A stretch of DNA of 64,000 bases from Myxococcus sp. CA023 (lineage in GTDB: Bacteria > Myxococcota > Myxococcia > Myxococcales > Myxococcaceae), in assembly GCF_010998615.1 (NCBI RefSeq), contig NZ_JAAEAH010000012.1, positions 1 to 64,000 of the forward strand. The letters run 5' to 3'. A program made the position numbers and the translations under genes. Below the pieces are notes generated by a model. That model saw only the letters and a program-made list of their open reading frames with translations, searched no databases and had not been told where the DNA came from. Positions 24,402 to 33,292 of this stretch are shown here, in pieces (positions within the stretch are counted from its first letter, which is position 1; each line of letters starts with the position of its first letter).

Positions 24402-25433
24402 ATGAATACACAGACGAACCCGAGGCGGTGGCCGCCCCCTCCGGAAGTGGAGCAGCAGATCAACCAGGACCGCGAGCGTTTCCGCAAGTGTCTCGACTAC
24501 ATGCGAGAACACGCGGCAGGTGAGGTCGAGGGCGTTTACGGCCCCGACAGCGTGACCTGGGTGCTCTATCGCGAGCCGGTGATCCTCCTCGGCGGACTGC
24601 GCGCCATCCTGCTGCAACTCGCCCATCCGGCAGTGGCCTACGGTATCTCCCAGAACAGCAACTTCCGGAATGACCTGCTCGGCCGTGCGCGACGCACCTA
24701 TACGGCGATGTACCAGCTCAAGTTTGGTGGCCTCTCGGAAGCGACGGGCGCCGCGAAGCGGATCCACAGCGTGCACAGCCGCGTCTACGGCGCGGTTCCG
24801 GACGGCGTCGGCCCGCAGGGCTCCGGCCCCTATCGCGCGAACGAACCTTCGCTGCTGCGTTGGGTGCACGCCACCCTCATCGACACCGCCATGCTGATCT
24901 TCGACACATTCGTGCGGCCGCTCAGCATCGAGGAGAAGCGCCGCTACTATCAGGAGACGCTGCGCGCCGCGGCGTACTTCGGGCTCCTGCCGGAGCAGGT
25001 GCCGCCCACGCTCGAGTCCTTCTACGAGTGGTACAACGGAGAGCTGGCGGGGGAGCGGCTGGGCGTGGGAGACACGGCGCTTGAGCTGGCGGACATGCTC
25101 TTCAATTCGCCGTTCACCCGGGGACAGTTCGATGAGGTGCTCACCGCCGGTCTCCTGCCGGAGCGCTGGCGCGAGGCGTACAGGCTGCCTTGGGGGCTGG
25201 GACAGCGGCTCACGTGGAAGCTCCTGAAGGGCTCGATGCGTCGGGGAATCCACCTCACCCCGCCAAAGCTCCGCTACGTCACGGCCTGGCATCAGGCCCA
25301 GATGCGGCTGGCCATGGCTCGAGGAGAGCGGCCGACGATCATGGCCCGGGCGCTGAACACCATCGACTCCTACGTCGACGTGCCGTTCAGCATCCGGCCG
25401 GTCGCGGCGAAGGCCCCAGCGGACAAGGATTGA
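24402..25433 (+). CDS. oxygenase MpaB family / DUF2236 protein
   Basis: 343 aa. Diagnostic DUF2236 features: REPVILLGGLRAILLQLAHP (helix with conserved Arg and His) then GISQNSNFRNDLLGRARRTY, IHSVHSRVYGAVPDG, YRANEPSLLRWVHATLIDTA (the His that with the first His binds haem in rubber oxygenases), and RYYQETLRAAAYFGLLPEQV. The family includes latex-clearing protein and fungal MpaB, which cleave C-C double bonds oxidatively. Most bacterial members have no known substrate. No signal peptide. It is an isolated gene between IS and repeat debris, so it was probably acquired or is all that remains of a larger locus. Confidence 0.85.
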   Translation: MNTQTNPRRWPPPPEVEQQINQDRERFRKCLDYMREHAAGEVEGVYGPDSVTWVLYREPVILLGGLRAILLQLAHPAVAYGISQNSNFRNDLLGRARRTYTAMYQLKFGGLSEATGAAKRIHSVHSRVYGAVPDGVGPQGSGPYRANEPSLLRWVHATLIDTAMLIFDTFVRPLSIEEKRRYYQETLRAAAYFGLLPEQVPPTLESFYEWYNGELAGERLGVGDTALELADMLFNSPFTRGQFDEVLTAGLLPERWREAYRLPWGLGQRLTWKLLKGSMRRGIHLTPPKLRYVTAWHQAQMRLAMARGERPTIMARALNTIDSYVDVPFSIRPVAAKAPADKD

Positions 25434-25601
25434 GAAACGATTTGGGCGATCCGCAGCGCCAAGGCGGTCAACTTCGCCCGAGCCTACGACATTCTGGACG
25501 GGGGGAAGTCCCTTGAGGCAAACAACGCCCAGGTCGTGTCTACAAATAGGTCGGGGCCGTCCGGTGTTGCCCGGACATGGGACGAGGAGAACGGACCGCC
25601 C
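25434..25601. other. spacer with short coding-like remnant
   Basis: On the plus strand IWAIRSAKAVNFARAYDILD reads with host-like codons from about 25440 to 25545, then stops in the run-up to repeat A locus 9. Not assigned to a family. Confidence 0.3.
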
Positions 25602-25665
25602 CCCTGTGCCTCCCGAAGTCCGGTCGCTGCGTCATGAGCGGATCAAGGCGAGTGAACGCGGTGAG
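25602..25665 (+). repeat. repeat A, locus 9 (internal deletion)
   Basis: CCCTGTGCCTCCCGAAGTCC, GGTCGCTGCGTCATGAGCGG, ATCAAGGCGAGTGAACGCGG. The hairpin section is missing, as at locus 1. Confidence 0.7.
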
Positions 25666-25718
25666 CACGGGGCCAGCGAGTTCCCGTAGCGGCGACGCGG
25701 GTCGGAATCCCCGAGGCA

Positions 25719-25807
25719 CCTGTGCCTACCTAAAGCTCAGTCGCTGCGTCATGGGCGCACCAAGGCCACTTCAGGCATTGCGTCAATGCGAGTGAGCGAG
25801 GCGCGCG
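25719..25807 (+). repeat. repeat A, locus 10
   Basis: CCTGTGCCTACCTAAAGCTC, GTCGCTGCGTCATGGGCGCA, CAGGCATTGCGTCAATGCGA and GTGAGCGAGGCGCGCG. The hairpin is perfect. It is 44 bp from an inverted half copy (locus 11). Confidence 0.9.
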
Positions 25808-25851
25808 ACGAGCCGCCGGGCCCTATCGCCTGATTGATAGAGGTCGGAATT

Positions 25852-25885
25852 TACGCAGCGACCGGATTTTGGGCAGGCACACGGG
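25852..25885 (-). repeat. repeat A, locus 11 (inverted left arm)
   Basis: On the minus strand: CCCGTGTGCCTGCCCAAAAT then CCGGTCGCTGCG. Only the left arm is present and it is the only copy in the reverse orientation. It starts exactly inside an AraC-type helix-turn-helix remnant. Confidence 0.75.
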
Positions 25886-25985
25886 AGAAATGGGCCGAAT
25901 CGTAGAAGCCCGCGGCGTGCGCAACTTCGGTGAGGCTTCGGCCTCTGAGCGCGAGCGCGGTGGCCGCTTGCGCTGGAGCTGCGCT
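25886..25985 (-). pseudogene. AraC-family HTH remnant
   Basis: On the minus strand ALALRGRSLTEVAHAAGFYD then SAHFSR is the second helix-turn-helix of AraC regulators ('S.TEVA..AGF.D.SHFSR.F'). The frame breaks into the repeat A left arm after Ser-Arg, so the repeat entered or replaced the gene here. The N-terminal part is missing. Confidence 0.7.
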
Positions 25986-26289
25986 CGATGACGTACCTGA
26001 TAGGCCTCAAGAAGCCCTGCGAGGACTTCCGCAACGTCGAAATCGTCGACGCCCACGTCCCGTGAGGGGCAATGCCCCCCATGCAGCCCACTGAGCCGAG
26101 CGGCGGCCCCAGGACACGACCCAACCTGGCCTTCTCCCTGCTCTCGCAGGGAGGCTTTCACCCGCGCATTCCAGCACCGACCGCGGTGGAGGGCATCGGC
26201 ATGGAAATGGCCGCGCGCATCTTCTCCAGGATGAACACGGACCTCCTGGTGCTGACTCCGGCGCCCGCGTCACCGTGCCGCACGAGACG

Positions 26290-27335
26290 TCACAGGCGGG
26301 TGCTGGCGTGGAGCGCGTAGACCTGGGGCTCCACGGTCTGCCGCCACGTGGCCCGATAGGTCTCCGCCTCGTAGTCCCAGCTCACGACATCGAGGACGGA
26401 TGCAGGCGCCGCACCGGGTGAAGTGCCGGTGAGGAACGCGCCCGTGCCCGCAGCGTAGGAGAGGACCAGTTCACGGGTGGAGTCGGCTGATGAAGACAGC
26501 ACTGCCGACACCGCGCCACAGCCCTTCGCGTCGCACCGCATCGCCCCCGTGTTGGCCCAGTCAGGACGGCTGCTCGCGGCGACCTGCACCCAGTCCGAGC
26601 CCCCCCACCTCCACCACGCCTTGCCCGTATGCAGGCGCAGGCCCTGGGGAGAGTTTGCCACGAGGGCGTAGCCCCCCAGCCCCGGGGTCATCGTGTGGGC
26701 CTGGCGCCATCCCGCGCCATCCGAGACAATCCACCGGATCTCGTTGGCATACCCCTTCGTTATCAGCAGGGACGTCCCATCACTGACGAAATGAAGGTCC
26801 GGGGGTCATTGAACTCCTGGGTGTTCTGTGCCCAGGCCCCTCCGGTGTGGATGCGCGCCTCCATGACGATGCTCCTGCGGGCCGTCACCACGAACCAGGC
26901 CCCCACTGCGTCCAGCCGCGTGCCCTGCCACCGCTCGTCGAACACCCGGGGAATGGCATTCACCGGGGCAGCCCAGGTCAGCCCGTCCATGCTCAGACTG
27001 GAGCGAATCTCCCAATCTCCCCAGGCGAGCAGGAATCCACCAGCCCCGTGGACGAGGGCCAGGTCGGGATTGGTCGCCGTCATGCGCTCCACCAGAGTGG
27101 GCGTGCCCAGCGTGCCAGCCTCGTGGCTCACGACGTACATGTCCACCTTCCCGGTGGCGCCCACCTGCTGGTAGGCGACGACACTCCTCTGGGCACTTCG
27201 CGCCGCCCGGGGCTTGGCCACATTGCGCGCGACGCGCACGGGTTCGAGCCAGGAGGTCCCGTCGAACTCGGAGAGGAAGATGCTCCACTCGCCTGCGTCG
27301 AACTGCTCCCAGGCGGCGACGCCAGTGGTGGGCCG
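26290..27335 (-). pseudogene. secreted beta-propeller / sialidase-like protein, frameshifted and 5'-truncated
   Basis: Coding on the minus strand: GVAAWEQFDAGEWSIFLSEF, SVVAYQQVGATGKVDMYVVS, GGFLLAWGDWEIRSSLSMDG (Asp-box-like SxDGxxW), FVVTARRSIVMEARIHTGGA, then a frameshift near 26785 and GGYALVANSPQGLRLHTGKA, ELVLSYAAGTGAF. The four-bladed pattern of 'VAxQxVG..', 'LAWGD', 'S.DG.TW' resembles sialidase-like or Kelch-like propellers of myxobacteria. No start or signal peptide remains; the 5' end joins unrelated plus-strand coding at about 27335. Confidence 0.6.
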
Positions 27336-27703
27336 TGAGGCTTCACGCCACCCGCCTGGGTGCGGCGTACCACTCCACCCATCGGGTGACCGCTCCCCTG
27401 CACGGGCTCCAACTCCTGCTCGACGCGCCGGGCGCCCAGGCCCTGCATCGCCACGTCAACGTGGATCACCTCCGGTTCTGTCGCACGCGCGGGTTCGACC
27501 TGGCGGAGAGCATCGCCCCGGGGAGCGTCGCGCAAGAGCCCGAGCGGACCCTGCGCAGGGGCACGGTCCCCGGCGAGGTCCGCTACGTGCTCATCCTTCC
27601 GAAGTCCCTGGTCCCCAAGGGGTGCAAGCCGGGAGCGACGTTCCAGTCCATTGCGCCCGCGAACGACGGCAACCCGTCAGGACGAAAGCTGCGCAGCGCC
27701 TGA
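27335..27703 (+). CDS. hypothetical protein fragment, 122 aa
   Basis: Strong host-like third-position GC from about 27390 to the stop. Reads LHGLQLLLDAPGAQALHRHV, NVDHLRFCRTRGFDLAESIA, PGEVRYVLILPKSLVPKGCK, GATFQSIAPANDGNPSGRKL. No family recognised. The first ~15 codons lie in the joint with the propeller pseudogene, so the true start is uncertain and the gene may be a truncated C-terminal part. Confidence 0.45.
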   Translation: MRLHATRLGAAYHSTHRVTAPLHGLQLLLDAPGAQALHRHVNVDHLRFCRTRGFDLAESIAPGSVAQEPERTLRRGTVPGEVRYVLILPKSLVPKGCKPGATFQSIAPANDGNPSGRKLRSA

Positions 27704-27818
27704 GCCCATCACCGAGCACGGGCCACGCCGTCCGGCCGATGGAAGGATGGAGGCCATGCCGAATGCGGGACTTCATCTTCGCCGAGCGTTGGTACCGACG
27801 TGCGGTGGCCTGCTGACC

Positions 27819-28643
27819 CTACTTCGCGAAGGCCCCTTCGGTCGCGCGCAGGGCCCGGAAGAGGGCGTCCTGCGTCCCCTTGAGGCCCCTTGCCGCCTCG
27901 CGAGCAGCCGGCGCGAGGAGCCAGAGCGGAGGTCCTCCTTCGAGCTCTCTCTCCAATCGGAGCCGAGGGTCTCCATGAGCGAGAAAGCTCGGAAATGCCG
28001 CGAGTCCGAGTCCGGCACAGCAGGCATCTCGAATCCCGAGCAGCGAGTCACACAGAACGGCTTCGGGTGCATCCTTCGGAACAAAGCGCCACCACTGCAT
28101 CGAGGTCTTGGCGCGGAGGGCCGAGCTCGGAAGTATCCAGTTCGCCGTCCCGCTGGACCTTCGATAGACCCCGATCCGCAACCGTCCAAGCCGACGTCCA
28201 CGGAGCGCGCCACCCGGTTCGTGCTTCGGACGAAGCGCGAGGTCGACGCGTCCCGGCACCAGAGCCATCTCCTGGTCGCTCACCAGGACTTCCACGGATT
28301 GCGTCGGTGAGATGGTGGACAGCGCCAGAAACAAGAGCGGAGCCAGGACGTCGCTCGTCGTAATCACCACTCGCTGCTGCCGTCCCCGCTGCTCCGCGGT
28401 CAATAGACCCGCCACCTCGGTTGCTTGGGTTCGCATCGTTCCGGCGCGGAGCGCGATTTCCGCCGCCAGCGGGGTCGGCACAAGCCGCGAGCCGCGCACG
28501 AACAGCACCGCCCCGTACCGCGCTTCGAGTCCCGCGATGCGGCGGGACACCGACGAGTGCCGCAGCAAGAGCTCGCGCCCGGCTGCCTCGACGCTGCCCG
28601 TTCGTACCAGTGCCTCGATGGTCTGGATCTCGTCCCACGACAT
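27819..28643 (-). CDS. LysR-family transcriptional regulator
   Basis: 274 aa from the ATG at 28643. Winged helix at 1-60: DEIQTIEALVRTGSVEAAGR, ELLLRHSSVSRRIAGLEARY, GAVLFVRGSRLVPTPLA, the LysR signature. The effector domain follows (VVITTSDVLAPLLFLALSTI, DLALRPKHEPGGALRGRRLG, RIGVYRRSSG). Two further Met codons lie just upstream and none has a clear ribosome site. It is divergent from the short open reading frame and pirin gene at 28752-29605, which it probably regulates by the usual LysR arrangement. Confidence 0.9.
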   Translation of the reverse strand: MSWDEIQTIEALVRTGSVEAAGRELLLRHSSVSRRIAGLEARYGAVLFVRGSRLVPTPLAAEIALRAGTMRTQATEVAGLLTAEQRGRQQRVVITTSDVLAPLLFLALSTISPTQSVEVLVSDQEMALVPGRVDLALRPKHEPGGALRGRRLGRLRIGVYRRSSGTANWILPSSALRAKTSMQWWRFVPKDAPEAVLCDSLLGIRDACCAGLGLAAFPSFLAHGDPRLRLERELEGGPPLWLLAPAAREAARGLKGTQDALFRALRATEGAFAK

Positions 28644-28751
28644 GTGCATGAACGCACACGATATGTGCAAAGACGCGGAGTCATCAATCGCGCCGAGACC
28701 AACTATTCATCGTGGGTACCGTCATTCGACGACGGACCCAGGAGAACGACG
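28644..28751. promoter_or_regulatory. divergent LysR / pirin control region
   Basis: 108 bp between the LysR start and the small frame at 28752. It should carry both promoters and a LysR operator (T-N11-A boxes); a candidate is ACTATTCATCGTGGGTACCG around 28700, but no clean palindrome was certain. AGGAGA at 28739-28744 serves the downstream frame. Confidence 0.4.
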
Positions 28752-28832
28752 ATGAAGTCGGACGTCATGCGGCGCGGGGCAGACGAGGGATGGTGCTACG
28801 TGATCGACGCCCCCTTCGGAATCAAGGCGTGA
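28752..28832 (+). CDS. short open reading frame upstream of pirin, 26 aa
   Basis: ATG 28752 has a good ribosome site (AGGAGA, seven bases upstream). The peptide is MKSDVMRRGADEGWCYVIDA followed by PFGIKA and its stop TGA overlaps the GTG start of the pirin gene (GTGA). It could be a leader that couples translation of pirin, or the N-terminal stump of a lost gene whose tail was replaced. No family recognised. Confidence 0.45.
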   Translation: MKSDVMRRGADEGWCYVIDAPFGIKA

Positions 28833-29605
28833 CGTTGTCCAAGCGCACCGTCCTGATCGGGGGCAGCGCCCTCGCGCTGTCCGGATGCTTTCGGCCTAGG
28901 AGACAATCGATGCCCCACCTCGTTCATCGCACCATCGAATCCCTTCCCACCACCACGCTGACGTGGCTCTCGCTTCGAGATCACTTCGTCGCGACGGTGG
29001 GCCCAAGGGCAGGAGAAGGGCGACGCATGGGACCCGTTCTCGTGCTCGCTGACGCGACGTTCGCGCCGCACTCGCGCTTCCCAATCCACCCACATCGCGA
29101 GATGGATATTCTCAGCGTCGTAGTCGACGGTTCATTGTCGCATCACGGTGACCAGGCGCACGGCGTGACCCTCGGACCAAGGTCCGCTCAGTTGATCTCT
29201 GCACGCAGCGGAATCGTCCACGCCGAAGGCAACGACACCGACCAGCCGACGCGAATGCTGCAGATTTGGTTTCAGCCGAACACGTTCGGCGGGGCGCCCG
29301 CGTACTTCACTCGCGAGCTCGCGGGCCAAGGTCGCCAGTTGCTGGCGGGTGATCCCGAGATGCCGCTCCGAGCCGATGCGCGATTGTGGTGGGTGGATCT
29401 CGTTCCGGGGAGCGAGGAGACTCTTATCGTCGACCGGGCGCGCCAAGGCTATCTGCTCGCGATGACGTCACGACTGCGGATCGCTGCGGTTGGAAGTGAG
29501 CCTACCCTCGAACTCGCGATCGGGGAAGGCCTGGAGGTTGGCCCGGGCGCGGTAAGCGTCTCGTCAGACCGTGCAGGTGCCGCGCTCTGGCTGGACGTTG
29601 CGTGA
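28829..29605 (+). CDS. pirin-family bicupin protein with signal-like N-terminus
   Basis: 258 aa from GTG 28829. The first ~25 residues (LSKRTVLIGGSALALSGC) look like a lipoprotein or Tat-type signal, unusual for pirins; a start at 28910 (MPHLVHRTIES) would give the usual cytosolic length. Cupin 1: RFPIHPHREMDILSVVVDGS with the metal ligands His-x-His and Glu; then HHGDQAHGVTLGPRSAQLIS, SARSGIVHAEGNDTDQPTRM and LQIWFQP. The second cupin is degenerate. Pirins are Fe-dependent quercetinase-like or redox sensors. Regulated by the divergent LysR gene. The stop abuts IS3 remnant 3 at 29606. Confidence 0.85.
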   Translation: MTLSKRTVLIGGSALALSGCFRPRRQSMPHLVHRTIESLPTTTLTWLSLRDHFVATVGPRAGEGRRMGPVLVLADATFAPHSRFPIHPHREMDILSVVVDGSLSHHGDQAHGVTLGPRSAQLISARSGIVHAEGNDTDQPTRMLQIWFQPNTFGGAPAYFTRELAGQGRQLLAGDPEMPLRADARLWWVDLVPGSEETLIVDRARQGYLLAMTSRLRIAAVGSEPTLELAIGEGLEVGPGAVSVSSDRAGAALWLDVA

Positions 29606-29860
29606 ACCGACCCGAGGGCAACGGCTGTGCCGAGCACTTCATTCGCACCCTCAAGGAGCAACTGCTCTGGGTGCGCACCTTCTCCACCGTGGAGGAACTG
29701 CGGCGGGCTCTGCTGGAGTGGGCACAGCGCGACAACGAGCACTGGCTGTTGGAGCGCCACCACTTCCTCTCGCCGAGTCAGGCCCGGCGGGAGCTGATGC
29801 AGTCGAAGCAGGCAGCCTGAATACAACCAACCTGGTGTCTCAACAATCCGGCGCGATACA
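29606..29860 (+). pseudogene. IS3-family transposase C-terminal remnant 3
   Basis: EGNGCAEHFIRTLKEQLLWV, RTFSTVEELRRALLEW, NEHWLLERHHFLSPSQARRE then LMQSKQAA and a stop, in one frame. This is the final ~70 residues of an IS3-type OrfB (catalytic Glu region retained, the two Asp lost). The terminus TCTCAACAATCCGGCGCGAT then ACA ends at 29860. The 5' end joins the pirin stop with no spacer. Confidence 0.88.
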
Positions 29861-29868
29861 ATGGCTCG

Positions 29869-31221
29869 ATGAGATTCCTTCGACGGGTGAGGCTCGCGCA
29901 GGTGGCTGTGGCGGCGATTTGCTTCTCCAGCTTCGGTTCGGCCGCGGCCGAACCCGAGGTGAAGACAGTGCCCGACGTTCTGGAGGTAGGGGCACTCACC
30001 TCGACGTTCGCGGAATTCCAACGAACGTGTGACGCCGCGGGACGGCGACTGTGGGGACAGTCGCTGTGTGCCCCTCTCCTCGTCGTCCATCCCGTCACGC
30101 GCGTCTTCGTCGCGAGCACCTGGCCGAGCGGATCGGAAACAGGGCCCTGGGTGGGAGTGTTCCCCTCGGAACTCACCATCGCCAACACGGCGCTGACTTG
30201 GGCGGGAACCACCTGGGTCCAGCTCCAAGGTCCGTTGCCCGATGCCCCCGCGCGTCGCCGTGCCCTGCTTGCCCACGAGGCCTTTCATCGGCTCCGCACC
30301 ACCTTGGGCCACCCAGGGCGGGAGAAGGACAATGCCCACCTCGATGGCATCGAGGGCCGCACGCTGCTGCAACTCGAGTGGCGTGCCCTCGCGGCCGCCC
30401 TGCGCGCGACGACCCCCTCGGTCCGCACCCGCGCCGTCGAGGACGCACTCGTGTTCCGTCGCGAGCGCCGAACGCGCTTCCCTGAAGCGGCGGTCGCGGA
30501 AGGGCTCCTCGAGGAGCACGAAGGCCTCGCCGAATACACGGGTGTGGCGCTGGCGGTGGCCGACGCACGTGGCAGGCGGGCCCTGGCGCTGGAGAACCTC
30601 GACGATGCCGTCAAGCGAAGCTCCTTCGTGCGCTCCTTCGCATATGCATCAGGACCCGCCTATGGCCTCCTGCTGGACGAGGCGGGCCCCCGCGCCCAGG
30701 GGTGGCGTACCCGAGCGCTCGCTGGGGCGGACCTGGGAACGCTGCTCCAGGACGCACTGCGGCTGGGCACGCCCGAGCCCTCACCCGAGCGCGAAGCGCG
30801 CTACGGAGGCGCCGCTCTGCGAGAGACCGAACGCGAGCGGGCCCGCCTCGCCCAGGCCCGGGCCGAGGCGCTGCGCAACAAGTTGGTGGAGGGCCCCGTG
30901 CTACACCTCCCCCTGGTGCGCATGCGTATCCAATTCAACCCCGGTGAGCTCATCCCGCTCGCCGAGCACGGCACGGTGTATCCCGGCGCCCGCATCGTCG
31001 ATGCGTGGGGCTCGCTCACTACGACCTCCGACGTGCTCCTCTCCTCGGACTGGAAGACGGCCACGGTGAACGCCCCCCCGTCGGGCCCCCGAGATGCACG
31101 CTGGGAAGGCGAGGGCTGGGTGTTGGAGCTGGCCCCCGGCTGGCGCGCCAACAAGGGGCCCCGACCAGGAGACCTGGTTCTCCAGGCTCCCGAGGCTCGC
31201 TCACCGGCGCCTCAACCCTAA
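29869..31221 (+). CDS. secreted HExxH metallopeptidase-like protein, 450 aa
   Basis: Signal peptide MRFLRRVRLAQVAVAAICFS ending AAA. Zinc-site motif LLAHEAFHRLRTT at residues 133-145 (His136, Glu137, His140), with a downstream EGLLEEHEGLAEYTGVALAV (211-230) that could give the third ligand, as in gluzincins. C-terminal beta region (LPLVRMRIQFNPGELIPL, ARIVDAWGSLTTTSDVLLSS). No named family recognised. The ATG lies nine bases from the end of IS3 remnant 3, and no ribosome site is seen, so its natural promoter has been lost and it may be silent or driven by the element end. Confidence 0.75.
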   Translation: MRFLRRVRLAQVAVAAICFSSFGSAAAEPEVKTVPDVLEVGALTSTFAEFQRTCDAAGRRLWGQSLCAPLLVVHPVTRVFVASTWPSGSETGPWVGVFPSELTIANTALTWAGTTWVQLQGPLPDAPARRRALLAHEAFHRLRTTLGHPGREKDNAHLDGIEGRTLLQLEWRALAAALRATTPSVRTRAVEDALVFRRERRTRFPEAAVAEGLLEEHEGLAEYTGVALAVADARGRRALALENLDDAVKRSSFVRSFAYASGPAYGLLLDEAGPRAQGWRTRALAGADLGTLLQDALRLGTPEPSPEREARYGGAALRETERERARLAQARAEALRNKLVEGPVLHLPLVRMRIQFNPGELIPLAEHGTVYPGARIVDAWGSLTTTSDVLLSSDWKTATVNAPPSGPRDARWEGEGWVLELAPGWRANKGPRPGDLVLQAPEARSPAPQP

Positions 31222-31274
31222 TACGACTTGGTCACTTCAAGAATGCGTGAGGGGGAGAGGACTGTTCCCCATGC

Positions 31275-31835
31275 ATGACGCCGAGGCAACTGAAGCGGCT
31301 GGAGGGAGCGCTGGAGAGCTTCCTTGAGTCGATGTTTCAGGCCTGGGCCGCGTGGAGCGGCGACGGGCAATGAACTGGTACGTCAAGGGCCTGCTGCTCG
31401 AAGGCGAGCGCAAGAGCATTGCCCCGATGGCGGGGCGACTGGTGGAGGATGCTGGCGAGCAAGAGGCTATGCGCCAGCGCCTCCAGCAGTGCGTCAGCGG
31501 CAGCGCGTGGGCGGACGAGGAGGTCATGCGCCGACTGGCACTGAAGCTGGAGGCGGAGCTGCCGGACATCGAGGCGCTGGTGCTGGACGACACGGGCGTC
31601 CCCAAGAAGGGCAAGCATTCGGCAGGCGTCGCGCGGCAGTATTCGGGCACGTTGGGCCGGACGGACAACTGCCACGTGGCCGTCAGTCTGCATCTGGCGG
31701 GAGAGAAGAGCAGCGGCTGCATCGGGATGCGGCTGTACTTGCCGGCGGAATGGACATCCACTCCGGAGCGGATGCGCAAGGCGGGCGTACCCGAGGATGT
31801 CTCATCCATCTGCGTCTTGAATGCGTCTGTGTACG
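31275..31835 (+). pseudogene. IS701-family transposase, N-terminal remnant
   Basis: MTPRQLKRLEGALESFLESM in one frame, then after a shift near 31345 MNWYVKGLLLEGERKSIAPM, GSAWADEEVMRRLALKLEAE, ALVLDDTGVPKKGKHSAGVA (first catalytic Asp pair), RQYSGTLGRTDNCHVAVSLH and GCIGMRLYLPAEW. It stops matching after KAGVPED. About half the usual length, with no C-terminal half. IS701-type identity is from the DDTGVPKKG motif. Confidence 0.82.
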
Positions 31836-31890
31836 GCACCGCAACCGCCTGCACTCGCCCCCTTCGGATGGTCAGCTCGGCACGTCAGCC

Positions 31891-31917
31891 GAGGCGACAT
31901 CTTCCCTGACACAGGGG
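31891..31917 (+). repeat. right terminus of repeat A-type or related element
   Basis: GAGGCGACATCTTCCCTGAC then ACAGGG, the same right end as repeat A loci 2, 12 and 15 in long form, but without any left part. It follows the IS701 stump, so a chimaeric joint occurred here. Confidence 0.65.
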
Positions 31918-32142
31918 GCTGCGAAGGAGAAGAAGGAGCTTCTGGAGGCGTGGTGGCCATCGAGAAGGCCCGCGCGGAACTCGAGGCGCCTTGACACGGG
32001 AGCGGCGTGCGGGTGCGCGGCTTCCCTCACTGCGACTGGAGAAACCCCAGGGTTGTATTGCTCGAATACAGAGAGGGCTGGCTGACGCGCCCCCTCTGGC
32101 TCGCAGAGAAGCTCAGTCGCTGTTCTTGACGAGGGCTGCCGC

Positions 32143-32739
32143 TCAATACGTGTAGATGGTAGGCGCCTTTGTACTCGTGAAGAAATCCGCATAGATGGCG
32201 GCATAGTTATTGCTGTTGCCCACCTCTCCCTGGAAAACACCGCTCTTGGTGCCCGAGACCAAGAGGGTTGTCCCATCTTCGTCCACCAGCGGCGTGCCCG
32301 AGTAGACGTTGCCTGCGCCAAAGGGCACAGCCAGATTTGTTCGTCTGACGATTGTCAGCGACGTCGGTTCGACGTGGACCAGTCCGAGGGTAATGGGTGA
32401 ACTGCCACTGATGCTTTGCTTTTGGGTGTAGGTCGCGACGACACCCAGCTCACTTTCTACCAAAGCGAGCACGGGATCATGGCCGATGGATCTACCTATC
32501 TCAATGTACTTGCGGGGGTCGCCACAATTCACCGCCTCAACCATGATGGAGTAGACGGGTGGACTCCCAGCAATCATCACCCGGTGGACAATGAGACCAC
32601 AGTAGAGGCGTTCCGACTTATTTATGGCAGACTCATGAGCCACGACTGTGTCGATCGAATCATCTGGAGCGGGTGCGCTTCCGCAGGCGATGAGAAGCGT
32701 CACACAGAGTTGAATGGTGCTTCTGGGAAAATGTACCAT
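32143..32739 (-). CDS. lipoprotein, hypothetical, 198 aa
   Basis: Signal and lipobox MVHFPRSTIQLCVTLLIACG, with AAGGA eight bases before the ATG at 32739. Two strongly beta-type halves follow: SERLYCGLIVHRVMIAGSPP, YSIMVEAVNCGDPRKYIEIG, GVVATYTQKQ, ITLGLVHVEPTSLTIVRRTN, LVDEDGTTLLVSGTKSGVFQ. AT-richer and less biased in third positions than neighbours, so possibly foreign. It ends in a Tyr-Thr-Tyr tail. No family recognised. Confidence 0.7.
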   Translation of the reverse strand: MVHFPRSTIQLCVTLLIACGSAPAPDDSIDTVVAHESAINKSERLYCGLIVHRVMIAGSPPVYSIMVEAVNCGDPRKYIEIGRSIGHDPVLALVESELGVVATYTQKQSISGSSPITLGLVHVEPTSLTIVRRTNLAVPFGAGNVYSGTPLVDEDGTTLLVSGTKSGVFQGEVGNSNNYAAIYADFFTSTKAPTIYTY

Positions 32740-33174
32740 CGACTAATTCCTTTGGGGGCTGGGATATGGATGACAGACAGGCGCACTAGCGGCGCCGGAA
32801 CAAACGGACTCCTTCTCTGGCCTGTATCGCGGGACGAGGTTCCAATCCGGTCGCATCCGACGTGGAGCTTCAGACAGAGCCTGATCTGCAAATCAAGGCT
32901 GCACAGAACGTCTTCACAAGGCGGTCGCGGAAGAAATGACCTCTCCGCGCAAGGTGAAATCAATTCACAGCACGCCCCTCATCCCTCACACAAGCAAACG
33001 ACATATCTTCACTTGTCAGCAGGGCACACTGCTCAATCCAGAACCACCTACATGCCCATTGGAACCACAAAATACGGAAGAGCGAGTGAAGCCTTGGGCC
33101 TGAGCATTCCCCTCATTTCGGCAAGCTGATCGCCAGTCGCCTGCCAGCCGGCTCCGTGCGAGGTGGGGTGGTGG
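32740..33174. other. gap, promoter of the lipoprotein and AT-rich spacer
   Basis: 435 bp; AT-richer than average around 32930-33070 (CAAACGACATATCTTCACTT, AACCACAAAATACGGAAGAG). No gene recognised. The minus-strand promoter for the lipoprotein must lie in its first 200 bases. Confidence 0.4.
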
Positions 33175-33292
33175 CTGTGCCTACCCAAAATCCGGCCGCT
33201 GCGTCATGGGTGCGTCCAGGCCACATTCAGCAGTGCGTCAATGTGAGTGAGCGAGGCGCCCCAGACGAGGCGACAACTTCCCTGGCACAGGG
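33175..33292 (+). repeat. repeat A, locus 12 (long form)
   Basis: CTGTGCCTACCCAAAATCCG, GCGTCATGGGTGCGTCCAGG, CACATTCAGCAGTGCGTCAA, TGTGAGTGAGCGAGGCGCC and right end GAGGCGACAACTTCCCTGGC then ACAGGG. 118 bp. The hairpin has mismatches. Confidence 0.88.
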
